Assembly (NCBI GenBank): GCA_045605445.1
Contig: JAZUPZ010000031.1
Coordinates: forward strand, 1 to 34,112
Source: CAZMHL01 sp045605445
GTDB taxonomy: Bacteria; Bacillota; Clostridia; RGIG6154
Direction: 5' to 3'
DNA length: 34,112 bases
Shown here piece after piece: positions 1 to 8,393 of the stretch. The notes beneath the pieces are model-generated. The model worked only from the letters and a program-made list of their open reading frames with translations, did no database searches and was not told the DNA's origin. Made by a program: the position numbers and the translations under genes. The stretch's first letter is position 1. Each line of letters opens with the position of its first letter.

Positions 1-69
1 AGGCATATACGAAAGCATAAAACTAAGCACAAGTATCAAAGATATAATTTTTCTTAAGTTCTTTTTCAT
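1..69 (-). CDS. Secreted protein, N-terminal fragment (runs off left edge)
   Basis: Only the first 23 codons are present, starting with ATG at 69-67 behind a GGAGG ribosome binding site. The peptide begins MKKNLRKIISLILVLSFML: a Lys/Arg-rich start followed by a hydrophobic core, which is a classic Sec signal peptide. The DNA is identical to the start of the partial gene at the right edge, so the two are paralogues or two members of a multicopy surface-protein family. The mature function cannot be judged. Expression should depend on reading through the hairpin at 95-127. Confidence 0.75.
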   Translation of the reverse strand, partial: MKKNLRKIISLILVLSFMLSYMP

Positions 70-94
70 AATTTTTCCTCCGTAAATTTAGGTT

Positions 95-127
95 AAAAAA
101 GCAGAAGTATGTGTTTCATACTTCTGC
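95..127 (-). terminator. Attenuator-type intrinsic terminator before the left partial gene
   Basis: A perfect 11-bp stem (GCAGAAGTATG and its complement) with a 5-nt loop is followed by six T on the minus strand. It lies between the leader ORF and the ribosome binding site of the secreted-protein gene, so it would end most transcripts before that gene. The same structure occurs at 33986-34018. Confidence 0.85.
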
Positions 128-128
128 C

Positions 129-149
129 TCATTCACCGGGAAACTTCAT
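129..149 (-). CDS. Leader peptide MKFPGE (left copy)
   Basis: Six codons and a TGA stop, starting with ATG at 149-147 behind GAGGTGA five bases upstream. The stop ends one base before the terminator stem. The right copy encodes MKYPGE, a single conservative change (TTT against TAT) in an otherwise matching frame. A ribosome at the stop codon would cover the 5' arm of the hairpin. The regulatory role is inferred from this geometry. Confidence 0.5.
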   Translation of the reverse strand: MKFPGE

Positions 150-183
150 AAAATCACCTCAATTTCCAAATATTGGTAATTTC

Positions 184-212
184 ATAATATCACGCCATTC
201 TTTAATTTTCAA
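184..212 (-). promoter_or_regulatory. Promoter of the left leader and secreted-protein gene
   Basis: The -35 is TTGAAA (212-207), the spacer 17 bp and the -10 TATTAT (189-184) with an extended TG one base upstream. The same boxes and spacing are kept in the right copy although the first part of the spacer has changed. Confidence 0.6.
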
Positions 213-262
213 TATTTTTTGCCAAATTATTCCAAAAAACTTTTCGACAAAATGCGACAAAT

Positions 263-290
263 AAGAAACTCCGCTTATGCGGAGTTTCTT
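263..290 (-). terminator. Terminator downstream of trmB
   Basis: Perfect 12-bp arms (AAGAAACTCCGC and complement) with a TTAT loop lie 30 bp past the trmB stop. The T-run after the stem is short (TTATTT on the minus strand), so efficiency is uncertain. Confidence 0.6.
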
Positions 291-319
291 AAGAACGCCC
301 GGCACAAGGCGGAGTTTGA

Positions 320-961
320 TTATCTGAAATTTACTACCACACGGTTTATTTTAAAGCCCTGAGCGGAGAAATTTCTTTCGTATTCTGTTTGAATATTATT
401 TTCGTTATACTTACTGTTATGAAGGTCGAAGGTAAGCTGGGAAAGGTAGGTTCCGAAATGGGCAAACTCACCTAAGGAGAATTCAAAGAGAGGTTTATTA
501 TCTGTTTTGAATTCAAGCTGTCCCTCGTTATTCAGGATGTTTTTATAAATTTCAAGAAAGGTTCTGTAGGTAAGTCTTCTTTTTGCCTGCTTTGATTTTT
601 TCCAGGGGTCTGAAAAATTAAGATAAATCTTATCAATTTCATTTTCCTCGAAAATTTCGCACAAATCCTTTGCATCAACATTCATAAAAACAACGTTTTT
701 AAGCTCCTCCCGCATTACCTTTTCCATTGCAAGAATTATTACATCCATACACTTTTCAACAGCAATGAAGTTAACATCAGGATTTCTTTTTGCGGATTCC
801 ACCACAAAATCGCCCTTACCACAGCCTATTTCAAGATAAATTTTATTGTTATTACCGAAGCGCTCGCCCCATTTTCCCTTAAGGGAGGTTGGTTCGGCAA
901 CGGTAAGAGAAGAGCATTTTTCAAAGCGTTCCTCTCTGTTTTTCTTTCTTCTCATTCGCAT
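320..961 (-). CDS. trmB: tRNA (guanine-N7)-methyltransferase TrmB
   Basis: Catalyses S-adenosylmethionine-dependent m7G formation at position 46 of tRNAs in the cytoplasm. The 213-aa length is normal for the family. It has the Rossmann SAM motif EIGCGKGDF near residue 45 and the family signature SDPWKKSKQAKRR near residue 117, where PDPWPKKRHxKRR is usual. The C-terminal TEYE motif (QTEYERNF), used in substrate binding, is also present. The start lies 4 bp after the typA stop, so it is probably co-transcribed with typA and ended by the hairpin at 263-290. An ATG two codons later is an alternative start. Confidence 0.95.
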   Translation of the reverse strand: MRMRRKKNREERFEKCSSLTVAEPTSLKGKWGERFGNNNKIYLEIGCGKGDFVVESAKRNPDVNFIAVEKCMDVIILAMEKVMREELKNVVFMNVDAKDLCEIFEENEIDKIYLNFSDPWKKSKQAKRRLTYRTFLEIYKNILNNEGQLEFKTDNKPLFEFSLGEFAHFGTYLSQLTFDLHNSKYNENNIQTEYERNFSAQGFKINRVVVNFR

Positions 962-965
962 GAAA

Positions 966-2777
966 CTACTTGCCTGCCTTATATCTTAAGTTATTATTAA
1001 GAATTTTCTTTCTTATTCTTATATTTTCGGGAGTTACCTCTATAAGCTCATCGTCGGAGATAAACTCAATTGCCTCTTCAAGGCTCATAATTCTCGGCGG
1101 GATAAGTCTTAAAGCATCGTCGGCACCCGAGGAACGGGTATTTGTAAGGTGCTTTTTCTTGCACACGTTAACATTGATATCCTCAGCTTTTGGCGATTCA
1201 CCCACAACCATACCCTCGTAAACGGGAGTTCCTGCAGGAATAAAGAGAGTTCCTCTTTCCTGAGCGTTATAAAGACCGTAGGTTACGGCTTCACCCGTTT
1301 CAAAAGCAACAAGGGAGCCTGTGCTTCTTGTTTCGATATCTCCTTTATAGGGCTGATAACCCTCAAAGATTGTATTTAAAATACCTTCGCCCTTTGTATC
1401 TGTGAGGAATTCATTTTTATAACCGAAAAGACCTCTTGAAGGAATTAAAAATTCAAGTCTTGTTCTTGTTCCCTTGGGCTCCATTGAAACAAGCTCTGAT
1501 TTTCTTGAACCAAGCTTGCCCATTACCGCGCCCACGCAATCTTCGGGAACGTCAATTACTACTCTTTCAATCGGCTCGCATTTTACGCCTTCGATTTCCT
1601 TATAAAGCACAACGGGGGCACTTACGGCGAACTCGTAGCCTTCTCTTCTCATAGTTTCAATAAGAATGGAAAGGTGCATTTCGCCACGGCCGCAAACGCT
1701 GAAGGAGTCGGTTGTTTCCGTATCGGAAACCCTTAAGGAAACGTCCTTCAAGAGCTCTCTGAAAAGACGGTCTCTGAGCTGTCTTGAGGTTACGAATTTA
1801 CCCTCTTTGCCCGCAAAGGGACTGTCGTTAACAGAAAAGGTCATTTCAACCGTAGGCTCGCTGATTTTAACAAAAGGAACGGGCTCCACATTAAGCGGGT
1901 CGCAAAGAGTATTTCCTATTGTTATATCGCCAACACCTGAGAAGCAGATTATGTCGCCCACCTTTGCTTCGGTAACCGGCCGTCTTACAAGGCCTTCAAT
2001 CTGATAAAGGTTTGCAAGTCTGCTTTTATATGAAACACTTTCATCGTGGTAATCGCAAACGAGAATTTCCTGATTCTGCTTTACACAGCCTCTTTCAATT
2101 CTTCCTATTCCGATTCTGCCCACATAGTCGTTATAGTCAATAGAAGAAACAAGAACCTGAGCAGCGCCTTCGTCGTCACCCTCGGGAGCAGGAATCTGGT
2201 CTAAAATCTTTTCAAAAAGCGGAACAAGGTTTTCGCCCTTTGTATCGGGAGAAAGAGACGCCGTTCCGTCTCTGCCCGAACAGAAAATTACGGGGCTGTC
2301 AAGCTGCTCGTCGGTTGCATCAAGCTCTAAAAGAAGCTCTAAAACCTCGTCTACAACCTCTTCAACTCTTGCATCGGGCTTATCTATTTTATTTACTGCA
2401 ACAATAAGCTTGTGTCCCAGCTCAAGAGCCTTCTGAAGAACAAATCTTGTCTGAGGCATTGGTCCTTCTGCCGCATCGACAAGCAGAATTACGCCGTCTA
2501 CCATTTTAAGTACACGTTCAACCTCGCCGCCAAAATCTGCATGACCGGGAGTATCAACAACGTTTATTTTTACATCTTTATAATAAACCGAGGTGTTTTT
2601 TGCAAGGATTGTTATTCCTCTTTCCCTTTCAAGGTCGTTTGAGTCCATAACTCTGTCTTCCACAACCTGATTTTCCCTGAAGGTTCCGCTCTGCTTAAGC
2701 ATTTCGTCTACCATTGTTGTTTTACCGTGGTCAACGTGAGCGATAATTGCTATATTTCTTAAATCGTTTCTTGTCAT
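966..2777 (-). CDS. typA: Ribosome-associated GTPase TypA/BipA
   Basis: A translational GTPase of the EF-G/LepA superfamily that binds the ribosome and helps 50S assembly and stress growth. The 603-aa length is typical. GTPase motifs are clear: AHVDHGKTT (P loop, about residue 14), RGIT (switch I), DTPGHADFGGEVER (G3) and NKIDKPDAR (G4). Domain II, the EF-G-like III/V domains and the BipA-specific C-terminal domain follow. The start is ATG with AAGGAG about 8 bp upstream. It heads a two-gene unit with trmB and is separated from trmFO by a terminator at 2834-2851. Confidence 0.97.
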   Translation of the reverse strand: MTRNDLRNIAIIAHVDHGKTTMVDEMLKQSGTFRENQVVEDRVMDSNDLERERGITILAKNTSVYYKDVKINVVDTPGHADFGGEVERVLKMVDGVILLVDAAEGPMPQTRFVLQKALELGHKLIVAVNKIDKPDARVEEVVDEVLELLLELDATDEQLDSPVIFCSGRDGTASLSPDTKGENLVPLFEKILDQIPAPEGDDEGAAQVLVSSIDYNDYVGRIGIGRIERGCVKQNQEILVCDYHDESVSYKSRLANLYQIEGLVRRPVTEAKVGDIICFSGVGDITIGNTLCDPLNVEPVPFVKISEPTVEMTFSVNDSPFAGKEGKFVTSRQLRDRLFRELLKDVSLRVSDTETTDSFSVCGRGEMHLSILIETMRREGYEFAVSAPVVLYKEIEGVKCEPIERVVIDVPEDCVGAVMGKLGSRKSELVSMEPKGTRTRLEFLIPSRGLFGYKNEFLTDTKGEGILNTIFEGYQPYKGDIETRSTGSLVAFETGEAVTYGLYNAQERGTLFIPAGTPVYEGMVVGESPKAEDINVNVCKKKHLTNTRSSGADDALRLIPPRIMSLEEAIEFISDDELIEVTPENIRIRKKILNNNLRYKAGK

Positions 2778-2799
2778 CGGTTATTCTCCTTTTTTAAAT

Positions 2800-2826
2800 A
2801 ATAAAGAATAAATAATAAAGAATAAA
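2800..2826. repeat. Short A/T-rich tandem repeat upstream of typA
   Basis: The unit AATAAAGAATAAAT occurs almost twice in tandem inside the typA leader. It has no obvious function beyond an AT-rich leader. Confidence 0.5.
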
Positions 2827-2833
2827 AATGGAG

Positions 2834-2851
2834 CAAAACCTTACGGTTTTG
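2834..2851 (-). terminator. Terminator downstream of trmFO
   Basis: The stem CAAAACC/GGTTTTG with loop GTAA is followed on the minus strand by a T-rich run (CTCCATTTTTATT). It lies 40 bp past the trmFO stop and ends the methyltransferase-dprA-topA-trmFO unit. Confidence 0.6.
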
Positions 2852-2890
2852 TTTTATAAAGGCAAAGACCTCATTGTTCTTTATAAGTAT

Positions 2891-4189
2891 TTATCCGTTA
2901 AATCCGTCAATTTCCTCTAAAGCACGAAGAGAAATTTTTTCGTTTTTCTCTTTCTTTTTTCTTATTCTTTCGGGATAAGAATTTATAATTCCGAAATTTA
3001 TGTTCATTGGCTGAAATTTCGTTACACTTTCGTCGCTTACATAGCGGGAAAGGGCACCGATTGCCGTATTTGCCGAAAAAACTCTTGCCCCGTTTTCCTT
3101 AAGCTCCTGAGCAATATAAATTCCCACAGCAAGCCCCGATGCCGCCGATTCTATATATCCTTCAACGCCGGTTATCTGCCCTGCAAAGAATATTTTCGGA
3201 TTCTTTTTAAGCTGATATTTTTCGTTTAAAAGCTTAGGCGAATTTATATAAGTATTTCTGTGCATAACGCCATATCTTGCAAACTCTGCATTTTTAAGGG
3301 CGGGAATCATAGAAAATACCCTTTTCTGCTCGGGGAATTTCAGATGGGTCTGGAAGCCCACCATATTATACAAAGAGCCCTCTTTGTTATCAAGCCTCAG
3401 CTGAACAACGGCATAAGGCTCTTTTCCCGTTTTGGGGTCTTCAAGCCCTACCGGCTTCAGCGGCCCGAACAAAAGAGTTTTTTCCCCTCGTTTTGCCATT
3501 ACCTCTACGGGCATACAGCCTTCGAAAACCTTGTTGTTTTCAAACTCCTTAAGCTCGGCGCACTGAGCGTTTACAAGCTCTTTGTAAAAGGCGTTATACT
3601 CCTCCTCGTTCATGGGGCAGTTAACATAAGCCGCTTCGCCCTTATCGTATCTTGATTTAACATAGGCACTGTTAAAATCAATACTCTCGTGAGTTACAAG
3701 AGGCGCCGCCGCATCGAAAAAGTGCAGATAATCCTCTCCGATAAGCTTTGAAATACTTTCTGAAAGAGCATCGGAGGTAAGAGGTCCGGAGGCGATAACC
3801 GTAAAGTCGCCATCAAGAGGAATTTCCGATATTTCGCCGTAAATTATATTTATATTTTTATGTTCCTTAATTCTTTTTGTAACAGCGTCGGAAAAGCCCT
3901 GTCTGTCCACCGCAAGGGCACCCCCCGCAGGAACAGCAGTTTCGTCTGCCGCAGTCATTATAACAGAGCCAAGCCTTCTCATTTCCTCTTTTAAAAGCCC
4001 CGGAGCATTTTCAAGCCCCGCCCCCCTTAAGGAGTTTGAGCAGACAAGCTCTGCAAAGGATTCAAGCTTATGGGCGGGAGAATATTTTTTCGGCTTCATC
4101 TCAAAAAGATTTACCTCAATTCCCCTTTCGGCAAGCTGCCAGGCGCACTCGCAGCCGGCAAGCCCCGCTCCGATTACATTTACCGTCAA
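2891..4189 (-). CDS. trmFO: tRNA m5U54 methyltransferase TrmFO (folate/FAD-dependent)
   Basis: Makes 5-methyluridine (ribothymidine) at position 54 of the T-loop, using methylenetetrahydrofolate and FAD; typical of Firmicutes. The 432-aa length is right. The N-terminal FAD fold has VIGAGLAGCE at residues 5-14. The conserved catalytic Cys lies in LVCSNSLRG (Cys50) and a second conserved Cys in EGCMPVEVMA near residue 223. The C-terminal GYIESAASGL motif of GidA/TrmFO proteins is present. The start is TTG directly next to the topA stop (topA ends at 4190), so translation is probably coupled. Gene order dprA-topA-trmFO is common in Firmicutes. Confidence 0.96.
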   Translation of the reverse strand: MTVNVIGAGLAGCECAWQLAERGIEVNLFEMKPKKYSPAHKLESFAELVCSNSLRGAGLENAPGLLKEEMRRLGSVIMTAADETAVPAGGALAVDRQGFSDAVTKRIKEHKNINIIYGEISEIPLDGDFTVIASGPLTSDALSESISKLIGEDYLHFFDAAAPLVTHESIDFNSAYVKSRYDKGEAAYVNCPMNEEEYNAFYKELVNAQCAELKEFENNKVFEGCMPVEVMAKRGEKTLLFGPLKPVGLEDPKTGKEPYAVVQLRLDNKEGSLYNMVGFQTHLKFPEQKRVFSMIPALKNAEFARYGVMHRNTYINSPKLLNEKYQLKKNPKIFFAGQITGVEGYIESAASGLAVGIYIAQELKENGARVFSANTAIGALSRYVSDESVTKFQPMNINFGIINSYPERIRKKKEKNEKISLRALEEIDGFNG

Positions 4190-6262
4190 TTAACCGTTGC
4201 TCCTTTCGTAATCGCAGTTTTCGTTAAAGCATTTTATTTTTCTTACTTTTCTTCTGAACACGTTTTTAACAAGCATTCCGCCGCATTTGGGGCATTTTTC
4301 CTTCATAGGCTCATCCCAGAGCATAAGGTCGCACTTGGGATTATTTTCACAGCCGAAATATTTTTTGCCCTTCTGGGATTTTTTAACAAGAATTTTGCCG
4401 CCGCATTTGGGGCAGTCAACTCCCGTTTCCTGAGCTATTGTTTTTGTGTTTCTGCATTCGGGGAAGCCCGGGCAGGCAAGGAATTTGCCGAATCTGCCCT
4501 GTTTTATAACCATTTTTCTTCCGCATTTTTCACAAACAACGTCTGATTCCACGTCCTGAATTACAACCTTTTCCATTTCGGCTTCCGCCTTTTCAAGATG
4601 ACCCTTGAAAGGAATATAGAAGTCGTTCAGAACGTCAATCCAGCTTTTGCCCTCTTCAATTTCGTCAAGCTGTTTTTCCATATTTGCAGTAAAATCGATA
4701 TCAACAATATCGGTAAAATGACCCTTCATTTTGTCGTTTACAATTTTGCCCAGGTCTGTAGGCTTCAGGCTCTTCTGCTCTTTTATTACATAGCCCCTGT
4801 CCATAATTGTGGAAAGAGTCGGCGCATAGGTACTCGGTCTTCCGATTCCGTTTTCTTCCATTGCTTTGATAAGGGATGCCTCTGTATATCTTGCAGGCGG
4901 GGTTGTAAAGTTCTGGGTTTTAACAATTTCCTTTACCTTAAGCACTTCGCCCTTTTCAAGAACGGGGATTGAGCCCTCTTCTTTAACATTATCATCGGTT
5001 GATTCTGTATAAATTTTTGTAAAGCCCGGGAAGGTTATTTTGCTTCCGCTTGCCTTGAAAAGATATTTGTCTGCATGAATTTCCGCATTAACGGTGTCGT
5101 AAATTGCAGGGGTCATCTGGCTTGCGGCAAAGCGTTCCCAGATAAGCTTGTAAAGCTTATACTGCTCCGGTTTGAGAGAGCCCTTTGCAATTTCGGGAGT
5201 TATATTTATATCCGTAGGTCTGATAGCTTCGTGAGCATCCTGAGCTCCCGCCTTTGTTCTGTATACCGGGATTTTTGCAGGGATATATTCGCTGTCGTAA
5301 TTCTTTTTAAGAAATTCTCTTGCAGCTGCGCCTGCCTCTGCAGAAATTCTCAGCGAGTCGGTTCTCATATAGGTTATAAGACCCTGACTTCCGATTCCCT
5401 TTATTGTTACGCCCTCGTAAAGAGTCTGCGCAACAGACATAGTTCTTCTTGTGGCAAAGTTAAGCTTTCTTGAAGCCTCCTGCTGAAGGGTTGAGGTTGT
5501 AAAAGGCGGGGCGGGATATCTTTTCTTTACGCCCGTTTTAACGTCGCCCACTACAAATTCTGATTTATTGAGAACAGCTTCAATTTCGTCTGCCTGCTGC
5601 TGATTTTTTATTTCAAGCTTTTTGCCGTTTTCGCCGTAGAATTTAGCTTCCACCTTGCTTTTTCCCTTTAAAAGGTTGGCAATAATTGTCCAGTATTCTT
5701 CGGGAATAAACTTTTCTATTTCCTCTTCTCTGTCGCAGATTATTTTTGTTGCAACCGACTGAACTCGTCCTGCGCTAAGACCTTTTTTAACGTTTTTCCA
5801 GAGCAGAGGGCTTATTTTATAACCAACGATTCTGTCGAGAATTCGTCTTGTCTGCTGAGCATTAACAAGGTTTTCGTCGATTTTTCTTGAAGCCTTGAGA
5901 CTTTCCTTAACCGCCGTTTTTGTTACCTCATTGAAGGTTATTCTGTTATTATCCTGAGGATTAAGCTCAAGAGCGTTCATAAGATGCCAGGAAATTGCCT
6001 CTCCTTCACGGTCAGGGTCAGTTGCAAGATAAACTTTTTTTGCAGCCTTTGCTTCCTTTTTGAGCTTACTCATAAGGTCGCCCTTGCCTCTTATGGTTAT
6101 ATATTTAGGTTCAAAGTTGTTTTCCAGGTCAACGCCTATCTGGCTTTTGGGCAGGTCAACAATATGTCCCATTGAAGCTATAACCTTATAGCTGCTTCCA
6201 AGATATTTTTTAATTGTGTTCGCCTTTGCAGGGGACTCAACTATTACAAGATAATTTGCCAT
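4190..6262 (-). CDS. topA: DNA topoisomerase I (type IA)
   Basis: Relaxes negative supercoils by single-strand passage. I place the start at 6262 (MANYLVIVESPAKANTIKKY, 690 aa), because GGAGGTAAAA precedes that ATG; an in-frame extension of 19 codons lacks family similarity. The Toprim domain has VESPAKA and DPDREGEAI. The active-site Tyr lies in GLITYMRTDS near residue 300. Three C-terminal four-Cys zinc ribbons are visible, starting CEKCGRKM, CPKCGGKI and CPKCGGML. It follows dprA after 2 bp and runs directly into trmFO, so it is mid-operon. Confidence 0.97.
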   Translation of the reverse strand: MANYLVIVESPAKANTIKKYLGSSYKVIASMGHIVDLPKSQIGVDLENNFEPKYITIRGKGDLMSKLKKEAKAAKKVYLATDPDREGEAISWHLMNALELNPQDNNRITFNEVTKTAVKESLKASRKIDENLVNAQQTRRILDRIVGYKISPLLWKNVKKGLSAGRVQSVATKIICDREEEIEKFIPEEYWTIIANLLKGKSKVEAKFYGENGKKLEIKNQQQADEIEAVLNKSEFVVGDVKTGVKKRYPAPPFTTSTLQQEASRKLNFATRRTMSVAQTLYEGVTIKGIGSQGLITYMRTDSLRISAEAGAAAREFLKKNYDSEYIPAKIPVYRTKAGAQDAHEAIRPTDINITPEIAKGSLKPEQYKLYKLIWERFAASQMTPAIYDTVNAEIHADKYLFKASGSKITFPGFTKIYTESTDDNVKEEGSIPVLEKGEVLKVKEIVKTQNFTTPPARYTEASLIKAMEENGIGRPSTYAPTLSTIMDRGYVIKEQKSLKPTDLGKIVNDKMKGHFTDIVDIDFTANMEKQLDEIEEGKSWIDVLNDFYIPFKGHLEKAEAEMEKVVIQDVESDVVCEKCGRKMVIKQGRFGKFLACPGFPECRNTKTIAQETGVDCPKCGGKILVKKSQKGKKYFGCENNPKCDLMLWDEPMKEKCPKCGGMLVKNVFRRKVRKIKCFNENCDYERSNG

Positions 6263-6264
6263 TT

Positions 6265-7086
6265 TTACCTCCGTATTTTTGCATAAACGCAGGGTTTTAC
6301 CTCCTGAACAAGTCCGCAAATTTCAAGGTCTGAAATTCCTTCGGACACTTCGGGCATTGTAAGCTCTGCTTTAAGCATTATTTCCTCAAGGTGCATTTCC
6401 CTTTCAAGGAGCTTTAAAATGTGCTCCGCTTTTTCAGGAAGACTGCACTCTGTATTTTCAATTATTTTTTCTTTTATTATTCCGAAATCTTCAAGTATGT
6501 CTGAAGGCGACGTAGCCGCCTTAGCTCCTTTTTTAAGAAGAAGGTTGTTTCCGCCGTATCTTACATTGGTTATGCTTCCCGGAATAGTATATACCTTTTC
6601 CGCCTTTTCGGCAGTTTTAACGGTTGTGCTTTTTTCTCCTGCCTGAACCACTAAAAACGCTGCGGAAATTTTTGCAAGAAGCTTATTTCTTTTTGAAAAG
6701 GTCCATTTTGCCGCAATTGTATTGGGTTCTTCAAGGGACAGCAAAAGCCCGCCCTTTTCTATAACACTGTTATAAAGATTAAAATGCCCCTTTGGATATA
6801 CCATGCTTTTTTCAAGTCCGCAGGGAAGGATACATATACATTTTCCCGTTTCGGCAACCGCTCTTTCAATGCCGGTTGCAAAGCCTGTAACGGGAGTAAG
6901 CCCCGCATTTATAAGCTCCTCTGCAAAGGCTTTGGCATTTTTAATTCCCTCAACGTCGGCATCTTTGGTTCCGGTAACCGTAACAAGTATTCCCGAAAGC
7001 AGACCTCTGTTTCCCGCATAGTAAAGGGTTTCACCCTTTAAGCAGGAGGGGTAGTCGCCGTCTTTGGGAAGTATTTTTCCAATCAT
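6265..7086 (-). CDS. dprA: DNA-processing protein DprA/Smf (short form)
   Basis: DprA loads RecA on incoming single-stranded DNA during transformation. This copy is 273 aa, shorter than the usual 290-370, and lacks most of the N-terminal SAM-like domain. The Rossmann core is present: GNRGLLSG, then GFATGIERAVAE where SGxARGID is usual, FSKRNKLLA in place of FPxRNRIIA, then GGNNLLLKKGA. A C-terminal winged-helix-like DprA domain follows from about residue 215. It overlaps the stop of the upstream methyltransferase by 4 nt. The altered motifs suggest a diverged but intact protein; natural competence cannot be inferred from it. Confidence 0.88.
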   Translation of the reverse strand: MIGKILPKDGDYPSCLKGETLYYAGNRGLLSGILVTVTGTKDADVEGIKNAKAFAEELINAGLTPVTGFATGIERAVAETGKCICILPCGLEKSMVYPKGHFNLYNSVIEKGGLLLSLEEPNTIAAKWTFSKRNKLLAKISAAFLVVQAGEKSTTVKTAEKAEKVYTIPGSITNVRYGGNNLLLKKGAKAATSPSDILEDFGIIKEKIIENTECSLPEKAEHILKLLEREMHLEEIMLKAELTMPEVSEGISDLEICGLVQEVKPCVYAKIRR

Positions 7087-7868
7087 AAGGTGCCCCTTTG
7101 CCTTACGGCTTCGTACATCATTATTGCTCCGGCAACCGCCGCATTAAGCGACTCTGCCTTTCCGGGAATTGGGATTTTTACTTTTCTTACCCCGATTTTG
7201 ATAAGCTCGGGAGAAATACCGTGAGCCTCATTCCCGATGCAGATTACGCTTTTGCTTTTGAAATTTTCATCATAAATAAAGTTTTCCGCATCAAGACAGC
7301 CGGCAAAAATGTTAAACCCATTTTCTTTGAGCTGTTTAAGAACACTTAAGTATTCATCCTCATAAAAAACATTTATGTGAAAAACAGAACCCATTGTGGC
7401 ACGCAGGGTTTTTGAATTGTAAATATCTGCGCACTCCTTTGAAAGAACAACCGCATCTGCACCCGAAGCGTCGGCAGTTCTTATTATAGTGCCAACGTTG
7501 CCCGGGTCTTTAACATTGTCAAGATAAACCACAAGGGCATCTCCAATAAAGCCAACGCTTGCCGCCTCCGGAAAAGCTGCAACCGCAACCACCCCCTGAG
7601 GGGTTTTGGTTTCGCAGAGGCTGTTTAAAATAAAATCGGGAAGAATTACAACATCAAAGCCTTCAACCGGATTTTCCTTTAAATATTCCTCTGTTACAAA
7701 AACGGTTTTTACCAGCTCCGGTCGGCAGGCAAAAAGCTCGCGGCAAAGGTTGTCCCCTTCCGCAAGAAACATTCCTTCCCTGAGCCTGTATTTTTTGTCC
7801 TTCAATTTTTTGGTTTGCTTTATAAGCGCGTTGGAGGCGCTTTCAATTTTTTTAATCAGAAAAATCAC
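7083..7868 (-). CDS. SpoU/TrmH-family RNA 2'-O-methyltransferase
   Basis: A SPOUT methyltransferase that puts a methyl group on a ribose 2'-hydroxyl of rRNA or tRNA; the exact target is not readable. The 261 aa comprise an N-terminal substrate-binding domain (residues 1-100) and the knotted catalytic domain. Motif 1 is DPGNVGTIIRTADASGADAV near residue 117, motif 2 is IGNEAHGIS and motif 3 is IPIPGKAESLNAAVAGAI. The start is GTG at 7868 with a weak ribosome binding site; the residues right after it already align with family N-termini. It heads the minus-strand operon with dprA, topA and trmFO from the promoter at 7923-7951. Confidence 0.92.
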   Translation of the reverse strand: MIFLIKKIESASNALIKQTKKLKDKKYRLREGMFLAEGDNLCRELFACRPELVKTVFVTEEYLKENPVEGFDVVILPDFILNSLCETKTPQGVVAVAAFPEAASVGFIGDALVVYLDNVKDPGNVGTIIRTADASGADAVVLSKECADIYNSKTLRATMGSVFHINVFYEDEYLSVLKQLKENGFNIFAGCLDAENFIYDENFKSKSVICIGNEAHGISPELIKIGVRKVKIPIPGKAESLNAAVAGAIMMYEAVRQRGTL

Positions 7869-7922
7869 CGTTTTTTGAAAATTTATAACTTTTCGCCCCT
7901 AAGGGCATACAGTCACCAGATT

Positions 7923-7951
7923 ATAATATAACGATTTTTTCTTCTTGTCAA
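7923..7951 (-). promoter_or_regulatory. Promoter of the methyltransferase-dprA-topA-trmFO operon
   Basis: The -35 TTGACA (7951-7946), 17-bp spacer and -10 TATTAT (7928-7923) leave a leader of about 50 nt before the GTG start at 7868. Confidence 0.75.
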
Positions 7952-8024
7952 CTTTTTTTAAAAAATTCTTACCTATATAAAAACATCGGATTTGACATTT
8001 TTCTTTCTTTCTCCCGGTAAAGCC

Positions 8025-8150
8025 ATAAAAAAGCAAAAGAAAAAAGCACCACTGAGGATGCTTTTTCTGTGGAGTGTCGGACTGTTACTATTTTTAGTGG
8101 AGAACAAGACAACAGTCCATAAGATTTAAGAGAGTTTTCGTTCTTACAGC
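8025..8150 (-). ncRNA. Candidate structured small RNA
   Basis: On the minus strand a TATAAT box (8161-8156) is followed by a stem GGACTGTT/AACAGTCC (8088-8118). Inside that stem lies a second small stem, ACTA/TAGT. A terminator-like hairpin AAAAAGCA...TGCTTTTTT then runs into a long T-rich tail (about 8066-8028). The region has no ORF. The -35 is poor, so transcription is unproven. I recognise no known RNA family here. Confidence 0.35.
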
Positions 8151-8243
8151 TATGATTATAACCGGCTTTTTTGAAAAACGAATGTTCAATATGTGAAAAA
8201 AGTTTGAACTTTAAAATTTATCATTTATGGAAAATTCTTTGCA

Positions 8244-8272
8244 TTGAAAGTTACACCCGATTAGGTTACAAT
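8244..8272 (+). promoter_or_regulatory. Promoter of the SLH protein gene
   Basis: TTGAAA (8244-8249), 17-bp spacer, TACAAT (8267-8272). It gives a leader of about 115 nt ending in the strong site AAGGAGGAC before the ATG at 8394. Confidence 0.6.
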
Positions 8273-8393
8273 CGTAACTGTGGTTAACATAATATTAAGG
8301 CACGGAGACGACAAACACTTTTATTATCGCACTTTTATATCCGCTCCGATTTTTATGTAAACCTGAATATCATTTTAAGGAGGACATAAAATA

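Larger units (their letters stand above)
1..259. repeat. Left arm of a 259-bp inverted repeat shared with the right contig end
   Basis: Read as reverse complement, these bases match 33854-34112. The outermost 141 bases are identical; the first mismatch is base 142 against 33971. The inner part has a few substitutions and similarity stops after base 259. The arm carries a promoter, a tiny leader ORF, a terminator hairpin and the first 23 codons of a secreted protein. It is probably the shared 5' region of a multicopy gene family at which assembly stopped. Confidence 0.9.
7869..8393. other. 525-bp intergenic region between divergent genes
   Basis: No protein gene is visible. It holds the methyltransferase promoter (7923-7951), a candidate structured RNA on the minus strand (about 8025-8150) and the promoter and 115-nt leader of the SLH gene (8244-8393). 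The leader has repeated GTTAC/GTAAC-type motifs near 8250-8285. Confidence 0.7.
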
